A stretch of 64,000 nucleotides of DNA from CAYVQU01 sp964453155 (GTDB lineage: Bacteria > Chloroflexota > Anaerolineae > Anaerolineales > UBA11858), in the NCBI GenBank assembly GCA_964453155.1, contig CAYVQU010000005.1:7167-71166 (forward strand). Reading direction: 5' to 3'. Positions 1 through 9,786 of the stretch are shown here, in pieces; within the stretch, counting starts at the first letter, position 1; each line of letters begins with the position of its first letter. Under the pieces are notes generated by a model. The model did no database searches and was not told where the DNA came from. It worked only from the letters and a program-made list of their open reading frames with translations. Position numbers and translations under genes: made by a program.

Positions 1-1390
1 ACCGCAATAAGGCTTCTAAGCCGCGAATACGAGCCCGCATCTCCTTGTACTCATCTTCAATTTTCCGACGTTCCAGAGATGCCAGGCGGCGGAGAGGCAT
101 GTCTAAGATCGCTTGGGCTTGAACGACCGAGAGTTTGAATGATTTTCGCAAATTATTTCGGGCCGTTTCAACCGTGCGAGATTTGCGGATAATGGCAATC
201 ACCTCGTCCAGGTTAGAGAGAGCGATTCTCAATCCTTCTAAAACATGGGCTCGTTCTTTCGCCCGCTTGAGCTCAAATTGACTCCGACGCTTGACAATCT
301 CCATTCGGTGGTCGAGATAAACCCGCAGCGCTTGTTTAAGACTGAGCATTCGGGGTTCACCATCGACCAAGGCCAGCATGATGATGCTAAAAGTATTTTG
401 CGTCGGGGTTCGTTTGTATAACTCCCGGAGCACATCTTCAGGGTCCGCGGTTTTAACCAACTCAATTACGATCCGCATCCCCTGGCGGTCGGATTCATCC
501 CGCAGATCAGCCAAACCTTCAATTTTCCCTTCCCGAGCCAGATTGGCAATTCGTCCAATCAGGGAAGCCTTATTGGTCATGTAAGGCAGTTCGGTCACCA
601 CAATCCGATGACGACCGCGACTCATTTCCTCAATATGAGCCCGGGCTCGCACCTGAATTCGCCCGCGTCCTGTTCCATACGCGGTATTCAAACCACCCTC
701 ATCATCCGATTTTAGAATCAAACCCCCAGTTGGGAAATCAGGCCCTTGAATGAACTTCATCAACGTATCAACATTAACGTCATCCAATTTGGTCCAGTTA
801 TTTAGCATAAAGATGAGGGCGTCAATGATTTCTCCCAGGTTATGGGGAGGGACGCTCGTAGACATCCCTACCGCGATCCCGGTAATGCCATTTACCAATA
901 AATTTGGCACCGCGGCGGGCAAAACTTCCGGTTCAGTGAGTGAATCGTCAAAATTCGATGAAAAATCGACCGTATTGCGGCCAATATCTGCCAACATGTG
1001 CTTGGCCAATGCTGCCATCCGAGCCTCGGTATATCGCATGGCTGCGGGAGAATCCCCATCCATGCTCCCGAAGTTCCCTTGACCATCAACTAATGGATAC
1101 CGCATCGAAAAATCTTGGGCCATGCGGGCCATCGATTCATACACAGCCATATCGCCATGAGGGTGATATTTACCCAATACTTCACCCACAATACGAGCCG
1201 ATTTTTTATAGGCCATATCCGGCCGAATACCCATATCGTGCATCGCATATAAAATTCGGCGGTGAACGGGTTTCAAACCATCGCGAGCATCGGGTAAAGC
1301 GCGGGCCACAATTACGCTCATCGCATAATCGAGATAGGACTGTTGCATTTCCTGATCAATGTCAATTTTTCGAACGAGACCAATTTCCAT
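1..1390 (-). CDS. gyrA: DNA gyrase subunit A, N-terminal part (runs off the window)
   Basis: Catalytic breakage-reunion subunit of type IIA topoisomerase, which introduces negative supercoils with GyrB. The first 463 codons are visible. The translation starts MEIGLVRKIDIDQEMQQSYL and contains the family signature YAMSVIVARALPDARDGLKP, then GKYHPHGDMAVYESMAR and AAMRYTEARM, which carries the catalytic tyrosine. The ATG at 1390 has a GGAG ribosome site about 8 nt upstream. The C-terminal DNA-wrapping domain and GyrA box lie outside the window, so ParC cannot be fully excluded. It follows rpoC on the same strand after an intrinsic terminator. An ATTATA on the plus strand at 1526-1531 could be the complement of its -10 box, but no good -35 accompanies it. 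Confidence 0.93.
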   Translation of the reverse strand, partial: MEIGLVRKIDIDQEMQQSYLDYAMSVIVARALPDARDGLKPVHRRILYAMHDMGIRPDMAYKKSARIVGEVLGKYHPHGDMAVYESMARMAQDFSMRYPLVDGQGNFGSMDGDSPAAMRYTEARMAALAKHMLADIGRNTVDFSSNFDDSLTEPEVLPAAVPNLLVNGITGIAVGMSTSVPPHNLGEIIDALIFMLNNWTKLDDVNVDTLMKFIQGPDFPTGGLILKSDDEGGLNTAYGTGRGRIQVRARAHIEEMSRGRHRIVVTELPYMTNKASLIGRIANLAREGKIEGLADLRDESDRQGMRIVIELVKTADPEDVLRELYKRTPTQNTFSIIMLALVDGEPRMLSLKQALRVYLDHRMEIVKRRSQFELKRAKERAHVLEGLRIALSNLDEVIAIIRKSRTVETARNNLRKSFKLSVVQAQAILDMPLRRLASLERRKIEDEYKEMRARIRGLEALLR

Positions 1391-1532
1391 AGATGTTCTC
1401 CACATAAACAATGCCAGAAGATTCAGGATCTTCCAAATCAAAGCATAGTAGTCACAAAGTTACGGACAAAATCGGGCGACCACCCGCCAGTAGTTATTCA
1501 ATTTTGGAACGTTTGTGCGAGGTTGATTATAA

Positions 1533-1570
1533 CAAAAAAATCCCCGCCCGAATGATATCGAGCGGGGATT
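1533..1570 (-). terminator. Intrinsic terminator of rpoC
   Basis: A perfect 9-bp stem (plus-strand arms AATCCCCGC at 1539-1547 and GCGGGGATT at 1562-1570) with a 14-nt loop is followed on the minus strand by a run of seven T. It starts 18 nt after the rpoC stop codon and separates rpoC from gyrA. Confidence 0.9.
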
Positions 1571-1587
1571 CAATATTACTAAAAATC

Positions 1588-4500
1588 TTATTCTTCAGTG
1601 GTCGCGGTGCTGTCAGCAACTTCAGGGGTATCTTCAATTCCCACGACTGGCGCTTCACCCTCGGTCGCAGCAGCAACCACCTCTGGATCCAGGATTTCTG
1701 CTACTGCTTCTACCGGTTCGGCCCCATCACCTTCTATGGCGGCCAGGGGCAAATCATCTAGTGATTCGGGTTCTCCCAATGGGGCCGAAAAACGACCGCG
1801 CTCAAAGCCGGTTCCTGCAGGGATCAACTTACCGATGATCACGTTTTCCTTCAGGCCATACAGCGGGTCTTCGGAAGCAGCAATTGCGGCCCCAGCTAAC
1901 ACGCGGATGGTGTGCTGGAAGGAGGAGGCTGACAGGAAAGAATCAGTGCTCAACGAGGCCTTGGTAATCCCTAGCAAAATTTCAATATATTGGGCCGGGG
2001 TTTTGCCTTCGGCCAACAAATTCTCATTGATCCGTTTCAGAACCAGCCGGTCAACCAAATCGCCCGGCAAGTATTCGGCATCGCCAGATTGGGTCACCTG
2101 AACTCGTGACATCATCTTGGTAATAATGACCTCGAAGTGTTTATCATGGATGTTCTGACCCTGAGAGCGATAAACCTTTTGTACCTCAGAGAGCAGGTAC
2201 ATTTGGGTCGCCTCGCGTCCCTGGATACGAAGAATGTTGTGAGGATTTAGAGAACCCTCAGTCAACGCCTGACCTGGATCAACTTTCTGACCATCTTGAA
2301 CCAACAACCGAGTATTACTAGGAATTTCGTATTCTTCTTCATCCCGTTGTTCATAGGCCACAATTACGGTATCGCCTTCAACCCGCACGCGCCCAGCTCG
2401 CAAGGCAACCAGCGTATTTTCATCCTCTGCTTTCGCGATTACATCACCCTGGCTGACTTCATCTTCGTCAGAAATGACAATCTGCCAACCATCGGCAATT
2501 TCGTAGCGGTCGCTCAGCATTTCTGAGTGGGTCACCCGAACAACCCGCATATCGCTATAGCGATCAGATTGTTCAACATGGGCCGTACCCGCGATTTCTG
2601 TCACCACAGCTTCACCTTTGGGCAGTTTACGGGCTTCGAACAACTCCTCAACACGGGGGAGACCGGTTGTGATGTCACCACCAGCTGCCACACCACCGGT
2701 GTGGAAGGTTCGCAGGGTCAACTGGGTGCCCGGCTCACCAATCGATTGAGCCGCAACAATACCTACGGCGGAACCAATTTCAATCAATTCGCCACGACCG
2801 AAATCCATCCCATAGCATTTGGCGCAAATACCATGCTCCAACTCGCATGCCAGGGCTGAATAAACATTCACATCCGCGACTCCGGCAGCCACGATCTGGC
2901 GTACATGCTCACGATCAAGTAGCGTGTCTTTCTCAACGATGATTTCACCGGTTTGGGGATTGACGACTCGTTCGGCCACATTGCGGCCATATAATCGGCT
3001 GCCCAAAGATTGTCCGGCAACATCATCGCTACGGCGGATTTTGATGCTGGAATCAGTGCCACAGTCGTCATCGTTGATGATCAAATCCTGGGCTACATCA
3101 ACCAGACGGCGAGTGAGATAACCGGCATCCGCAGTACGCAACGCGGTGTCAGCCAAACCCTTGCGAGAACCATGGGTTGACATAAAGTATTCCAAGGCCG
3201 TCAGACCTTCACGGAAGTTTGAGCGGATCGGCCAGGGGATAATGCGTCCAGAAGGATCGGCCATCAAACCACGCATACCAGCTAACTGGGAAACCGGACC
3301 GAAACCACCTTTGGTCGCTCCGGAGTTCGCCATCGTGGCCAGGTTACCATGGGGGTCCATGTGAGCCCGCACAGCCTGACCAACATCGGTTGTGGTGCGC
3401 TGCCAAATCTCGATGACACGCTCGTTTTGCTCTTGTTCAGTCAATAAACCCCGGCGGAAATTCCGCTGGACGGCTTGCACATCCTGAATGGCTTTATTGA
3501 CAATGTCTTCTTTTTCAGGGGGTACCGTAATATCAGCAACCGCGACAGAATAGCCTGATTTGGTCGCATAAGCAAAACCAATATCTTTAATCCGATCGGC
3601 TGAGCGCGTTGTTTCGGCTTCGCCACAGACTTCGTAAATCTCGGCAATCAAATCTTTGACGCCACCCTTTTCAAGGGATTCATTTACAAATTGAACTTCC
3701 GCCGGCAGAATGCGATTGAAGAGCACGCGCCCTACGGTAGTGTCAACCAAACGGGTTTCAGCTTCAGGCAGGCGGCTGCCTTCTTCATCATACCAGGTTT
3801 CTACCAGCAATTTGATGCCCGTTGGCACGGTAACCTGCCCCATACTGTAAGCCATTTCGACTTCGTCCATGGTGGCAAAGACCCGGCCTTCACCTTCGAA
3901 GGCGCGCTCGTCATCTTTGGTGAGGTAATACACACCTAAGACCATGTCTTTAGAGGGACCAACAATCGGTTCGCCATCGGCTGGTTTTAGCAAGTTGCGG
4001 GAAGAGAGCATGAACTGGCGGGCTTCTTGAACCGCTTTGTCAGACAGGGGGACATGGACAGCCATCTGGTCACCATCAAAATCCGCGTTGAAAGCGGTGG
4101 TAACCAAGGGATGCAGCTGGATTGCGCTGCCCTCGACCAAAACCGGCTCGAAAGCCTGAATACCCAGACGGTGGAGAGTTGGGGCTCGGTTGAGCATGAC
4201 GGGACGTTCTTTGATTACTTCTTCGAGTACTTCCCAGACTTCGGGGCGATTGCGCTCAATGAAGCGTTTGGCACCCCGGACATTGGCTGCATAATTATGA
4301 GCTACCAAACGGGAAATCACGAAAGGCCGGAAGAGTTCTAAAGCCATATTTTTGGGCAGACCACACTGTGAAATCTTCAGTTTTGGTCCAACCACAATAA
4401 CTGAACGGCCAGAGTAATCCACACGCTTACCCAACAGGTTACGGCGGAAACGACCCTTCTTACCCTTGAGCATATCACTCAGGGATTTCAGTTCACGGCG

Positions 4501-5961
4501 GCCTCGGCGCGAACGCGCTTTACCCCGCTGAGAGTTGTCGATCAACGAGTCGACAGCTTCCTGCAGCATCCGTTTTTCATTGCGAACGATCACATCGGGT
4601 GCACCCAACTCTAACAATCGTTTTAAACGATTATTACGGTTGATTACGCGGCGATAGAGGTCATTCAAGTCAGAGGTAGCAAAGCGGCCACCATCCAACT
4701 GGACCATCGGGCGCAAATCCGGGGGAATAACCGGCAGTACAGTCAAGATCATCCATTCTGGACGGTTGTTGGAACCCCGGAATGATTCAACGACCTTTAA
4801 ACGCTTAGTAGCTTTGCGCCGCTTCTGCTTACTCCGCGATGTACGGAGTTCGTGACGCAATTCATCAGCCAGCGTATCCATATCCAAACGGCGTAGAATA
4901 TCATAAAACGCTTCAGCACCCATATCAGCGCGGAACACCTGACCCCAACGAGAGCGGAGTTCACGATAGCGCATCTCACCCATAAAGGTCAGAGGTTGTA
5001 GTTCCAGGAGTTCATCGCGCAGGCGCTTATATTCGTTTCGAGAGCCGGCAACTTCATCTTCGAGCTGATGACGCAGCTCAACCATGGCCTGTTCATCTTC
5101 AGCTCGCAAACGGGCAATTTCGAGTTTGATATGTTCGAGTTCGCGCTGTTTTTGGCCTTTCAGGTCGTTTTCTAAGTTTTCTAAACGTTCTTTAACAACC
5201 TGCTGCACATCAGCAATATGTTGGTTAACGATTGTGTCACCAGCGTTGACGATGACAACATCGGCCCCAGGGAAAGCAATTTCTTTGCGCGTAGCCTCAC
5301 CCATCTGTTCTTGCAGATCACTTTCCAGGCGTTGTCCAGCCCGGATAACGGGTTCGAGCTGAGAGGCAACGGTCTCGTTGTAATGGGATTCGATACTTTC
5401 TTCGCGCTGTTTGAGCTCTTCTAATTGAGCCTCACGATTACCTTGCAGACCTTCAATTTGCGTATTTAACTGCTCGGTGATGCCGGAGTTTTTATCGGCG
5501 TATTCTTCTTCCAGACGCGTCAAAGCTTTTTGCCGGGCGTCTTCATCTACATAGGTAACTACATATTGGGCAAAATACAATACACGATCTAAGTTCCGGC
5601 GAGAGATATCTAGAAGCAAACCTAAATAGGATGGAACTCGCCGGGTGTACCAAACATGAGCAACGGGACAAGATAACTCAATATGCCCCATGCGCTCACG
5701 ACGTACAGATGAGCGAGTAACCTCAACGCCGCATTTATCACAAACAATGCCCTTGTAGCGAATGTTTTTATACTTACCACAATAGCATTGCCAATCACGC
5801 GTCGGCCCAAAAATTGCCTCACAAAACAAACCGTCTTTCTCGGGCCGTAGACGACGATAATTAATGGTTTCGGGTTTAAGGACCTCACCATAAGACCAAC
5901 TCCGAATGGTCTCGGGTGAAGCCAAGCTAATACGAAGTGCGGTTAGCCCCTTAGTTTCCAC
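1588..5961 (-). CDS. rpoC: DNA-directed RNA polymerase subunit beta'
   Basis: Largest catalytic subunit of RNA polymerase (1457 aa). The N-terminal zinc ribbon has Cys59, Cys61, Cys74 and Cys77. The active-centre motif NADFDGDQM is at residues 625-633, with the three magnesium-binding aspartates 627, 629 and 631. The second zinc site (CELEHGICAKCYG), bridge helix and trigger-loop region (GTQLTLRTFHTGG) are present. Residues about 150-320 form an extra charged coiled-coil-rich insertion in the clamp region, as in other deep-branching bacterial beta' subunits. The start is a GTG at 5961 with an excellent AGGAGG Shine-Dalgarno 7 nt upstream. The C-terminal tail is acidic and alanine-rich. rpoB is not immediately upstream, where a histidine kinase gene ends at 6219. 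Confidence 0.99.
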   Translation of the reverse strand: METKGLTALRISLASPETIRSWSYGEVLKPETINYRRLRPEKDGLFCEAIFGPTRDWQCYCGKYKNIRYKGIVCDKCGVEVTRSSVRRERMGHIELSCPVAHVWYTRRVPSYLGLLLDISRRNLDRVLYFAQYVVTYVDEDARQKALTRLEEEYADKNSGITEQLNTQIEGLQGNREAQLEELKQREESIESHYNETVASQLEPVIRAGQRLESDLQEQMGEATRKEIAFPGADVVIVNAGDTIVNQHIADVQQVVKERLENLENDLKGQKQRELEHIKLEIARLRAEDEQAMVELRHQLEDEVAGSRNEYKRLRDELLELQPLTFMGEMRYRELRSRWGQVFRADMGAEAFYDILRRLDMDTLADELRHELRTSRSKQKRRKATKRLKVVESFRGSNNRPEWMILTVLPVIPPDLRPMVQLDGGRFATSDLNDLYRRVINRNNRLKRLLELGAPDVIVRNEKRMLQEAVDSLIDNSQRGKARSRRGRRELKSLSDMLKGKKGRFRRNLLGKRVDYSGRSVIVVGPKLKISQCGLPKNMALELFRPFVISRLVAHNYAANVRGAKRFIERNRPEVWEVLEEVIKERPVMLNRAPTLHRLGIQAFEPVLVEGSAIQLHPLVTTAFNADFDGDQMAVHVPLSDKAVQEARQFMLSSRNLLKPADGEPIVGPSKDMVLGVYYLTKDDERAFEGEGRVFATMDEVEMAYSMGQVTVPTGIKLLVETWYDEEGSRLPEAETRLVDTTVGRVLFNRILPAEVQFVNESLEKGGVKDLIAEIYEVCGEAETTRSADRIKDIGFAYATKSGYSVAVADITVPPEKEDIVNKAIQDVQAVQRNFRRGLLTEQEQNERVIEIWQRTTTDVGQAVRAHMDPHGNLATMANSGATKGGFGPVSQLAGMRGLMADPSGRIIPWPIRSNFREGLTALEYFMSTHGSRKGLADTALRTADAGYLTRRLVDVAQDLIINDDDCGTDSSIKIRRSDDVAGQSLGSRLYGRNVAERVVNPQTGEIIVEKDTLLDREHVRQIVAAGVADVNVYSALACELEHGICAKCYGMDFGRGELIEIGSAVGIVAAQSIGEPGTQLTLRTFHTGGVAAGGDITTGLPRVEELFEARKLPKGEAVVTEIAGTAHVEQSDRYSDMRVVRVTHSEMLSDRYEIADGWQIVISDEDEVSQGDVIAKAEDENTLVALRAGRVRVEGDTVIVAYEQRDEEEYEIPSNTRLLVQDGQKVDPGQALTEGSLNPHNILRIQGREATQMYLLSEVQKVYRSQGQNIHDKHFEVIITKMMSRVQVTQSGDAEYLPGDLVDRLVLKRINENLLAEGKTPAQYIEILLGITKASLSTDSFLSASSFQHTIRVLAGAAIAASEDPLYGLKENVIIGKLIPAGTGFERGRFSAPLGEPESLDDLPLAAIEGDGAEPVEAVAEILDPEVVAAATEGEAPVVGIEDTPEVADSTATTEE

Positions 5962-6015
5962 GCGGCTGCCTCCTGATTGAACCTAATTGAGTACTCGAAT
6001 AATTCAACAAAAAAC

Positions 6016-6043
6016 GTGGTATTCGCTCAGTGGCGCATACCAC
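6016..6043. repeat. Hairpin in the rpoC leader
   Basis: GTGGTAT (6016-6022) and ATACCAC (6037-6043) form a perfect 7-bp stem with a 14-nt loop, about 55 nt upstream of the rpoC start. No T-run follows on the minus strand. It could be an operator or leader structure; the role is unknown. Confidence 0.4.
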
Positions 6044-6119
6044 AAATATACGCTGTTTAATTGATTTTCACTACACTACTGGATTGTACAATAAAGAACA
6101 AAAGAGTATCCTATATACG

Positions 6120-6156
6120 AACAAAAGCAAGCGCAAGAGAATTAACTTCTCTGCGC
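6120..6156 (-). terminator. Possible intrinsic terminator of the histidine kinase gene
   Basis: GCGC and AGAGAA pair with TTCTCT and GCGC (6131-6156) around a 5-nt loop, with one bulged A. On the minus strand it is followed by a T-rich but interrupted tract. It lies between the kinase stop at 6219 and rpoC. Read-through into rpoC is possible, because no convincing promoter was found in 5962-6130. Confidence 0.5.
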
Positions 6157-6218
6157 TCGCTGCGTAGTTATACCGTTTTGGCATGCGGGCCGGATTATAC
6201 AGGATGGATTAGTAAACG

Positions 6219-9200
6219 TCAAGCTTGGCGCAAGGGAATTTCAAAGAAAAAAGTACTACCTTGCCCCAGGGTGCTTTCCACCCAAACTCGGCCATTATGA
6301 TGATCGGCAATGGATTTGACGATTACTAGCCCCAATCCGGTCCCGCGCTCTTTTTTGGCTTCGCGACTGGCACTGCGATAAAATTTTTCAAACAAGCGGG
6401 GTTGATCCACTGGAGAGATTCCAATGCCAGTATCCTGAACCTCTAGGATCATCTTTTCTTGACGGGTCTTAATCCGGACCCAAATGTTTTGCCCTACGGG
6501 AGTATATTTGATTGCATTCTCAATCAAGTTATAAAGCGCCTGGCGTAATAAAGCTGGATCCGCTTGAACTATAGAATTCGATGATTCAGGAATTTCAACC
6601 TCAAAATCCAATCTCTTTTGAGTGAATTTTAATCGCAGTGAATCAGAAACTTCATCGACCACATCGGGGATTGAAAGCATTTCGAGCTGCAACCCAATTC
6701 CAGCCTCAATTCTTCCCAGATCAAGCAAATTATTTACGAGGCGAGACATACTTTCAACACCAACCACAATCTTGCGCACATATCCGGCTTGTTGTTCGTT
6801 CAATTCCCCGACCATTTCCAACATGGTGGTATAGCCGCGCATCAAGGTCAATGGGGATCGCAAATCATGGCTGACGGTAGAGACAAATTCGGATTTAAGG
6901 GCATCTAATTCTTTAAAATGGGTGATATCTCGCAAAACACATACCCGGCCAATTTGCAAATCATCGGCTAATATATTTGAAGCCATGGCCAAGTAAACTC
7001 GTTCATCTGGCAAGGATACTTCCACTGGTTCAAGATCTTCGAACGAAGATTGCAACAATTTGGCTAATTCAGGAATTTTGATAGCCTCATTGACTGGTTT
7101 CCCCTCAATTAAGTCAACGCCCATTCCAAGCGCTTGCCAGGCCACCGGATTTACCAGCAATAAATGATCATGATGATCCGTAACCAATACTGGATCAGGG
7201 GTGGAGGCCAAAATTGCAGCCAGTCGCTGGCGGCCATATTCGGCCGTCAAAAAGAGGCGGGTATTCGCAGCCGCCAGGGCAGCCTGCCCAGCCAACGTGG
7301 TGACAAAACGCACTTCCTCATTAGTAAAAGCATGAGCCGTATCGTAGGAAACCCATAAAGTACCATAATATTGATTTTCATGTCGCAAGGCAACGGCTAA
7401 CAAAGCCTCTGGACGGATTACGCCAGCAGGAAAATCAATAAGGGTAGTTCGGGCGGGGTTTGTCAGGACAATCCGTTCTTGCTCTGCCATGATGTTCAGA
7501 ATTTGATCATCATAGACCCGCAACATATTGGTGTCTCGCCCCAATCCATATTGCGAAATTGGGGTTGTTTCTCGATCAGTTTCGGGGACAACGGCAGGCA
7601 GAAGAACCACCCGGGCAGAATTGGCACCGGTTGCCAAGGCAGACTCTAATATGGGCTGGACCGCCCGTTCCATTTCTAGACTTGAGGCCACGCCCTGACT
7701 AACTAACAGCAGGCGGTTCAACTCTTCAAGACGAGTTTTTAGGCTGAACCGCATCTTTTCAAAGGAACGCCTGAGTTTTCCGACTTCATCTTGGCCATCG
7801 GATTGCATGGGATGATCAAGCTGCCCCTGGGATATTCGATCAGCCTCAATTGTCAAGGCTTGTAAAGAGGCCGTTACTGCCCGCAAACTCATTCGAATTA
7901 GCCCCACCGCAACAAAAGTTAGTAAGAAAACCATCCCTACCAGGGGGGCCGCAATATTCAATGCCAACTGCTGAAAACGTTGAGCTGGCAGAGTTAAAAC
8001 GACTCCCCAAGGTCGGCCAACAGCAGGTTGATAAAATGTTATTTGTCGGGTGCCATCCGGGGCAATATCATTGAATAACTGGGGAGTTGCTGTCATCTGA
8101 GATGGGTACGGCAACATCAAACGATTGACGTCAGGGCTATAAAGGATCCGGCCATTCTCATCTAATAGGTACCCGGCACCGCCAATATCCCGTAAACTTT
8201 GTAAACTAGCCAAAACCGGCTTGGCAAATGGGTTTGAAGCTAAATCAGTGCGTCCGATAAGAACCCCTTGCATTATCCCATCATCATCAGTAATCGCCGC
8301 TAAGAAAGAAACTTGGGCTGATTCGCCCCCATCAAACGGGGGTAATGAATACGATTGAATCAAAACCCCACTTAATGCTAATTCGATCCCAAATTGTTCA
8401 TCGGGCACAGTAACAACAGAATAAAAATCAGGTTCGGGATATCCACCTAACGGCTCCCCCAGGGAATTGAGCACAAATAATTGCCGGAAATAAGGAACTG
8501 AACGAATTTCTTCAGAAAGAATTTCTGCTATGTCAGTTGAGGCCGGGTTTTCGAGTTCGATGTTTTCTGCAATCTGTAAGATCAGATTTTGCCCGGTATC
8601 CAAGAAGTAAGGGACTCCCTCGGCCGCGATTTGGGCTGAACTGGCCATGCGATCTTGTAATATTTGCCGAGCCGCGTTACCGGCAATGATCCAATCGCCA
8701 GCAATCAGGATTACCATCAGAATCAACCCAATGGGGACAATACTCCGTAAGAAGCGAGTTTCCAGACTACTCTCGGATGGCGTTGGCTGCCAGGGTGGTT
8801 GCCCTCCCCAAAAATGGGGTACTGCATATTTAACAATTTCTGCAACCCCACCGGCAATGATTACGGGCACAACCATTGCAATAAAACTTGCCCCTAAGTT
8901 TGAGAGACCATAATCGATTTGACCAGCCAATGATCCTCGGGCCAGGAATATTGTATCAACCACATAAATGATCGGATAAATTGCCCCTACAAAAATACAG
9001 GCAATGGTGGGGTGCCGCAACCCCCGATAGGTTATCGTTCGGAAATTTTGGCTTACAAAGCTGCTAAATATGGCTGCCAGCAGCGCATTCTCAAAGATTG
9101 TGAATAATGAATGCGTATCCCAAAACGCCAACGCCAAGCCTGACAAGCCTCCTAATAACGCGGCTGGGAGTGGCCCCAATATCCCGCCAGCCAAAATCCA

Positions 9201-9500
9201 GGGAACAGCTGCAAAAATCATCACTGCCAACCCCTTGGGTTCTAGGGCTACTTCAGGAAGGGGAAGTACATTCCAGGCTGGCAGACGGATACCAATAAAA
9301 AAGCTGGTCAAGGGTACCGCAACCAGAAACACCCCTAAAAGAATTCCTGATGTGGGATGCCACGGCTTTTGATATTCTCGCCACTGGTAAAGGAGAAAAA
9401 CGAGAACCCCCAACCATATTAAAAGGCCCAGCCACCCTACCCAATCAGCAGGGAGAACCAAAAAAGGGACTTCAGTGAATAAGGAAATAATTGGTGACAT
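6219..9500 (-). CDS. Membrane sensor histidine kinase (Cache/HAMP/GAF/PAS/HisKA/HATPase)
   Basis: Hybrid-length (about 1093 aa) two-component sensor kinase. The N-terminal half-dozen hydrophobic segments form an integral-membrane module. It is followed by a large extracytoplasmic domain resembling double-Cache (contains GYLLDENGRILYSPD), another membrane helix, a HAMP-like linker, a GAF-type domain, a PAS domain (ILASTPDPVLVTDHHDHLLL) and the kinase core. Visible kinase motifs are the H box SHDLRSPLTLMRGY (phospho-accepting His near residue 878), the N box LYNLIENAIKYTP, the G1 box VQDTGIGISP and the G2 box RGTGLGLVIVK. No receiver domain is fused and no response regulator gene is adjacent. 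The reading frame extends to a TTG at 9527, but I prefer the ATG at 9500. Neither start has a clear ribosome site. The ligand is unknown. Confidence 0.92.
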   Translation of the reverse strand: MSPIISLFTEVPFLVLPADWVGWLGLLIWLGVLVFLLYQWREYQKPWHPTSGILLGVFLVAVPLTSFFIGIRLPAWNVLPLPEVALEPKGLAVMIFAAVPWILAGGILGPLPAALLGGLSGLALAFWDTHSLFTIFENALLAAIFSSFVSQNFRTITYRGLRHPTIACIFVGAIYPIIYVVDTIFLARGSLAGQIDYGLSNLGASFIAMVVPVIIAGGVAEIVKYAVPHFWGGQPPWQPTPSESSLETRFLRSIVPIGLILMVILIAGDWIIAGNAARQILQDRMASSAQIAAEGVPYFLDTGQNLILQIAENIELENPASTDIAEILSEEIRSVPYFRQLFVLNSLGEPLGGYPEPDFYSVVTVPDEQFGIELALSGVLIQSYSLPPFDGGESAQVSFLAAITDDDGIMQGVLIGRTDLASNPFAKPVLASLQSLRDIGGAGYLLDENGRILYSPDVNRLMLPYPSQMTATPQLFNDIAPDGTRQITFYQPAVGRPWGVVLTLPAQRFQQLALNIAAPLVGMVFLLTFVAVGLIRMSLRAVTASLQALTIEADRISQGQLDHPMQSDGQDEVGKLRRSFEKMRFSLKTRLEELNRLLLVSQGVASSLEMERAVQPILESALATGANSARVVLLPAVVPETDRETTPISQYGLGRDTNMLRVYDDQILNIMAEQERIVLTNPARTTLIDFPAGVIRPEALLAVALRHENQYYGTLWVSYDTAHAFTNEEVRFVTTLAGQAALAAANTRLFLTAEYGRQRLAAILASTPDPVLVTDHHDHLLLVNPVAWQALGMGVDLIEGKPVNEAIKIPELAKLLQSSFEDLEPVEVSLPDERVYLAMASNILADDLQIGRVCVLRDITHFKELDALKSEFVSTVSHDLRSPLTLMRGYTTMLEMVGELNEQQAGYVRKIVVGVESMSRLVNNLLDLGRIEAGIGLQLEMLSIPDVVDEVSDSLRLKFTQKRLDFEVEIPESSNSIVQADPALLRQALYNLIENAIKYTPVGQNIWVRIKTRQEKMILEVQDTGIGISPVDQPRLFEKFYRSASREAKKERGTGLGLVIVKSIADHHNGRVWVESTLGQGSTFFFEIPLRQA

Positions 9501-9538
9501 CAACAGCTTGGGTTTGAGCCCAATCAACCCGACTAAGT

Positions 9539-9646
9539 GCGTGGGGGTTTGTGTTTTGAACTAAATCTGGCAAATGCTACCGCCACACCTGAGCAGTTTT
9601 CGACTTGAACTTATACTCTATATCAAGACTCTTTCCAAAAACCACT
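9539..9646 (-). repeat. Dispersed double-hairpin element, copy C
   Basis: Read on the minus strand, this is two consecutive hairpins. The first stem is 9635-9646 with 9592-9603 (31-nt loop), the second 9579-9588 with 9539-9548 (30-nt loop), with 3-4 nt between them. It matches copy A (26493-26599) in order, loop lengths and local sequence, including an identical CACGCACTTAGTC at its downstream end (plus strand 9531-9543). One C-C mismatch lies in the second stem. The element lies between the acyltransferase gene and the histidine kinase gene, and its downstream end touches the kinase start region. No protein-coding gene is seen in the rest of 9501-9786. Confidence 0.8.
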
Positions 9647-9786
9647 AAATTAGTTAATAATCCTAAAGATGCAAAGAGGATGCCATCCTATCGATCTTGA
9701 TTGATTATAGCACCAATTAGAAATTATCTTTTGCTGTCAAATTACAACTCGATGTGGTTTGCATAACAATTTTTCTCCCATCAATT

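Noticed and set aside
1598..5424. Plus-strand open frames across the rpoC gene (for example 1598-2101 and 4027-4341)
   Set aside because: They lie opposite an unambiguous rpoC frame, have no ribosome sites or recognisable domains, and are composition shadows.
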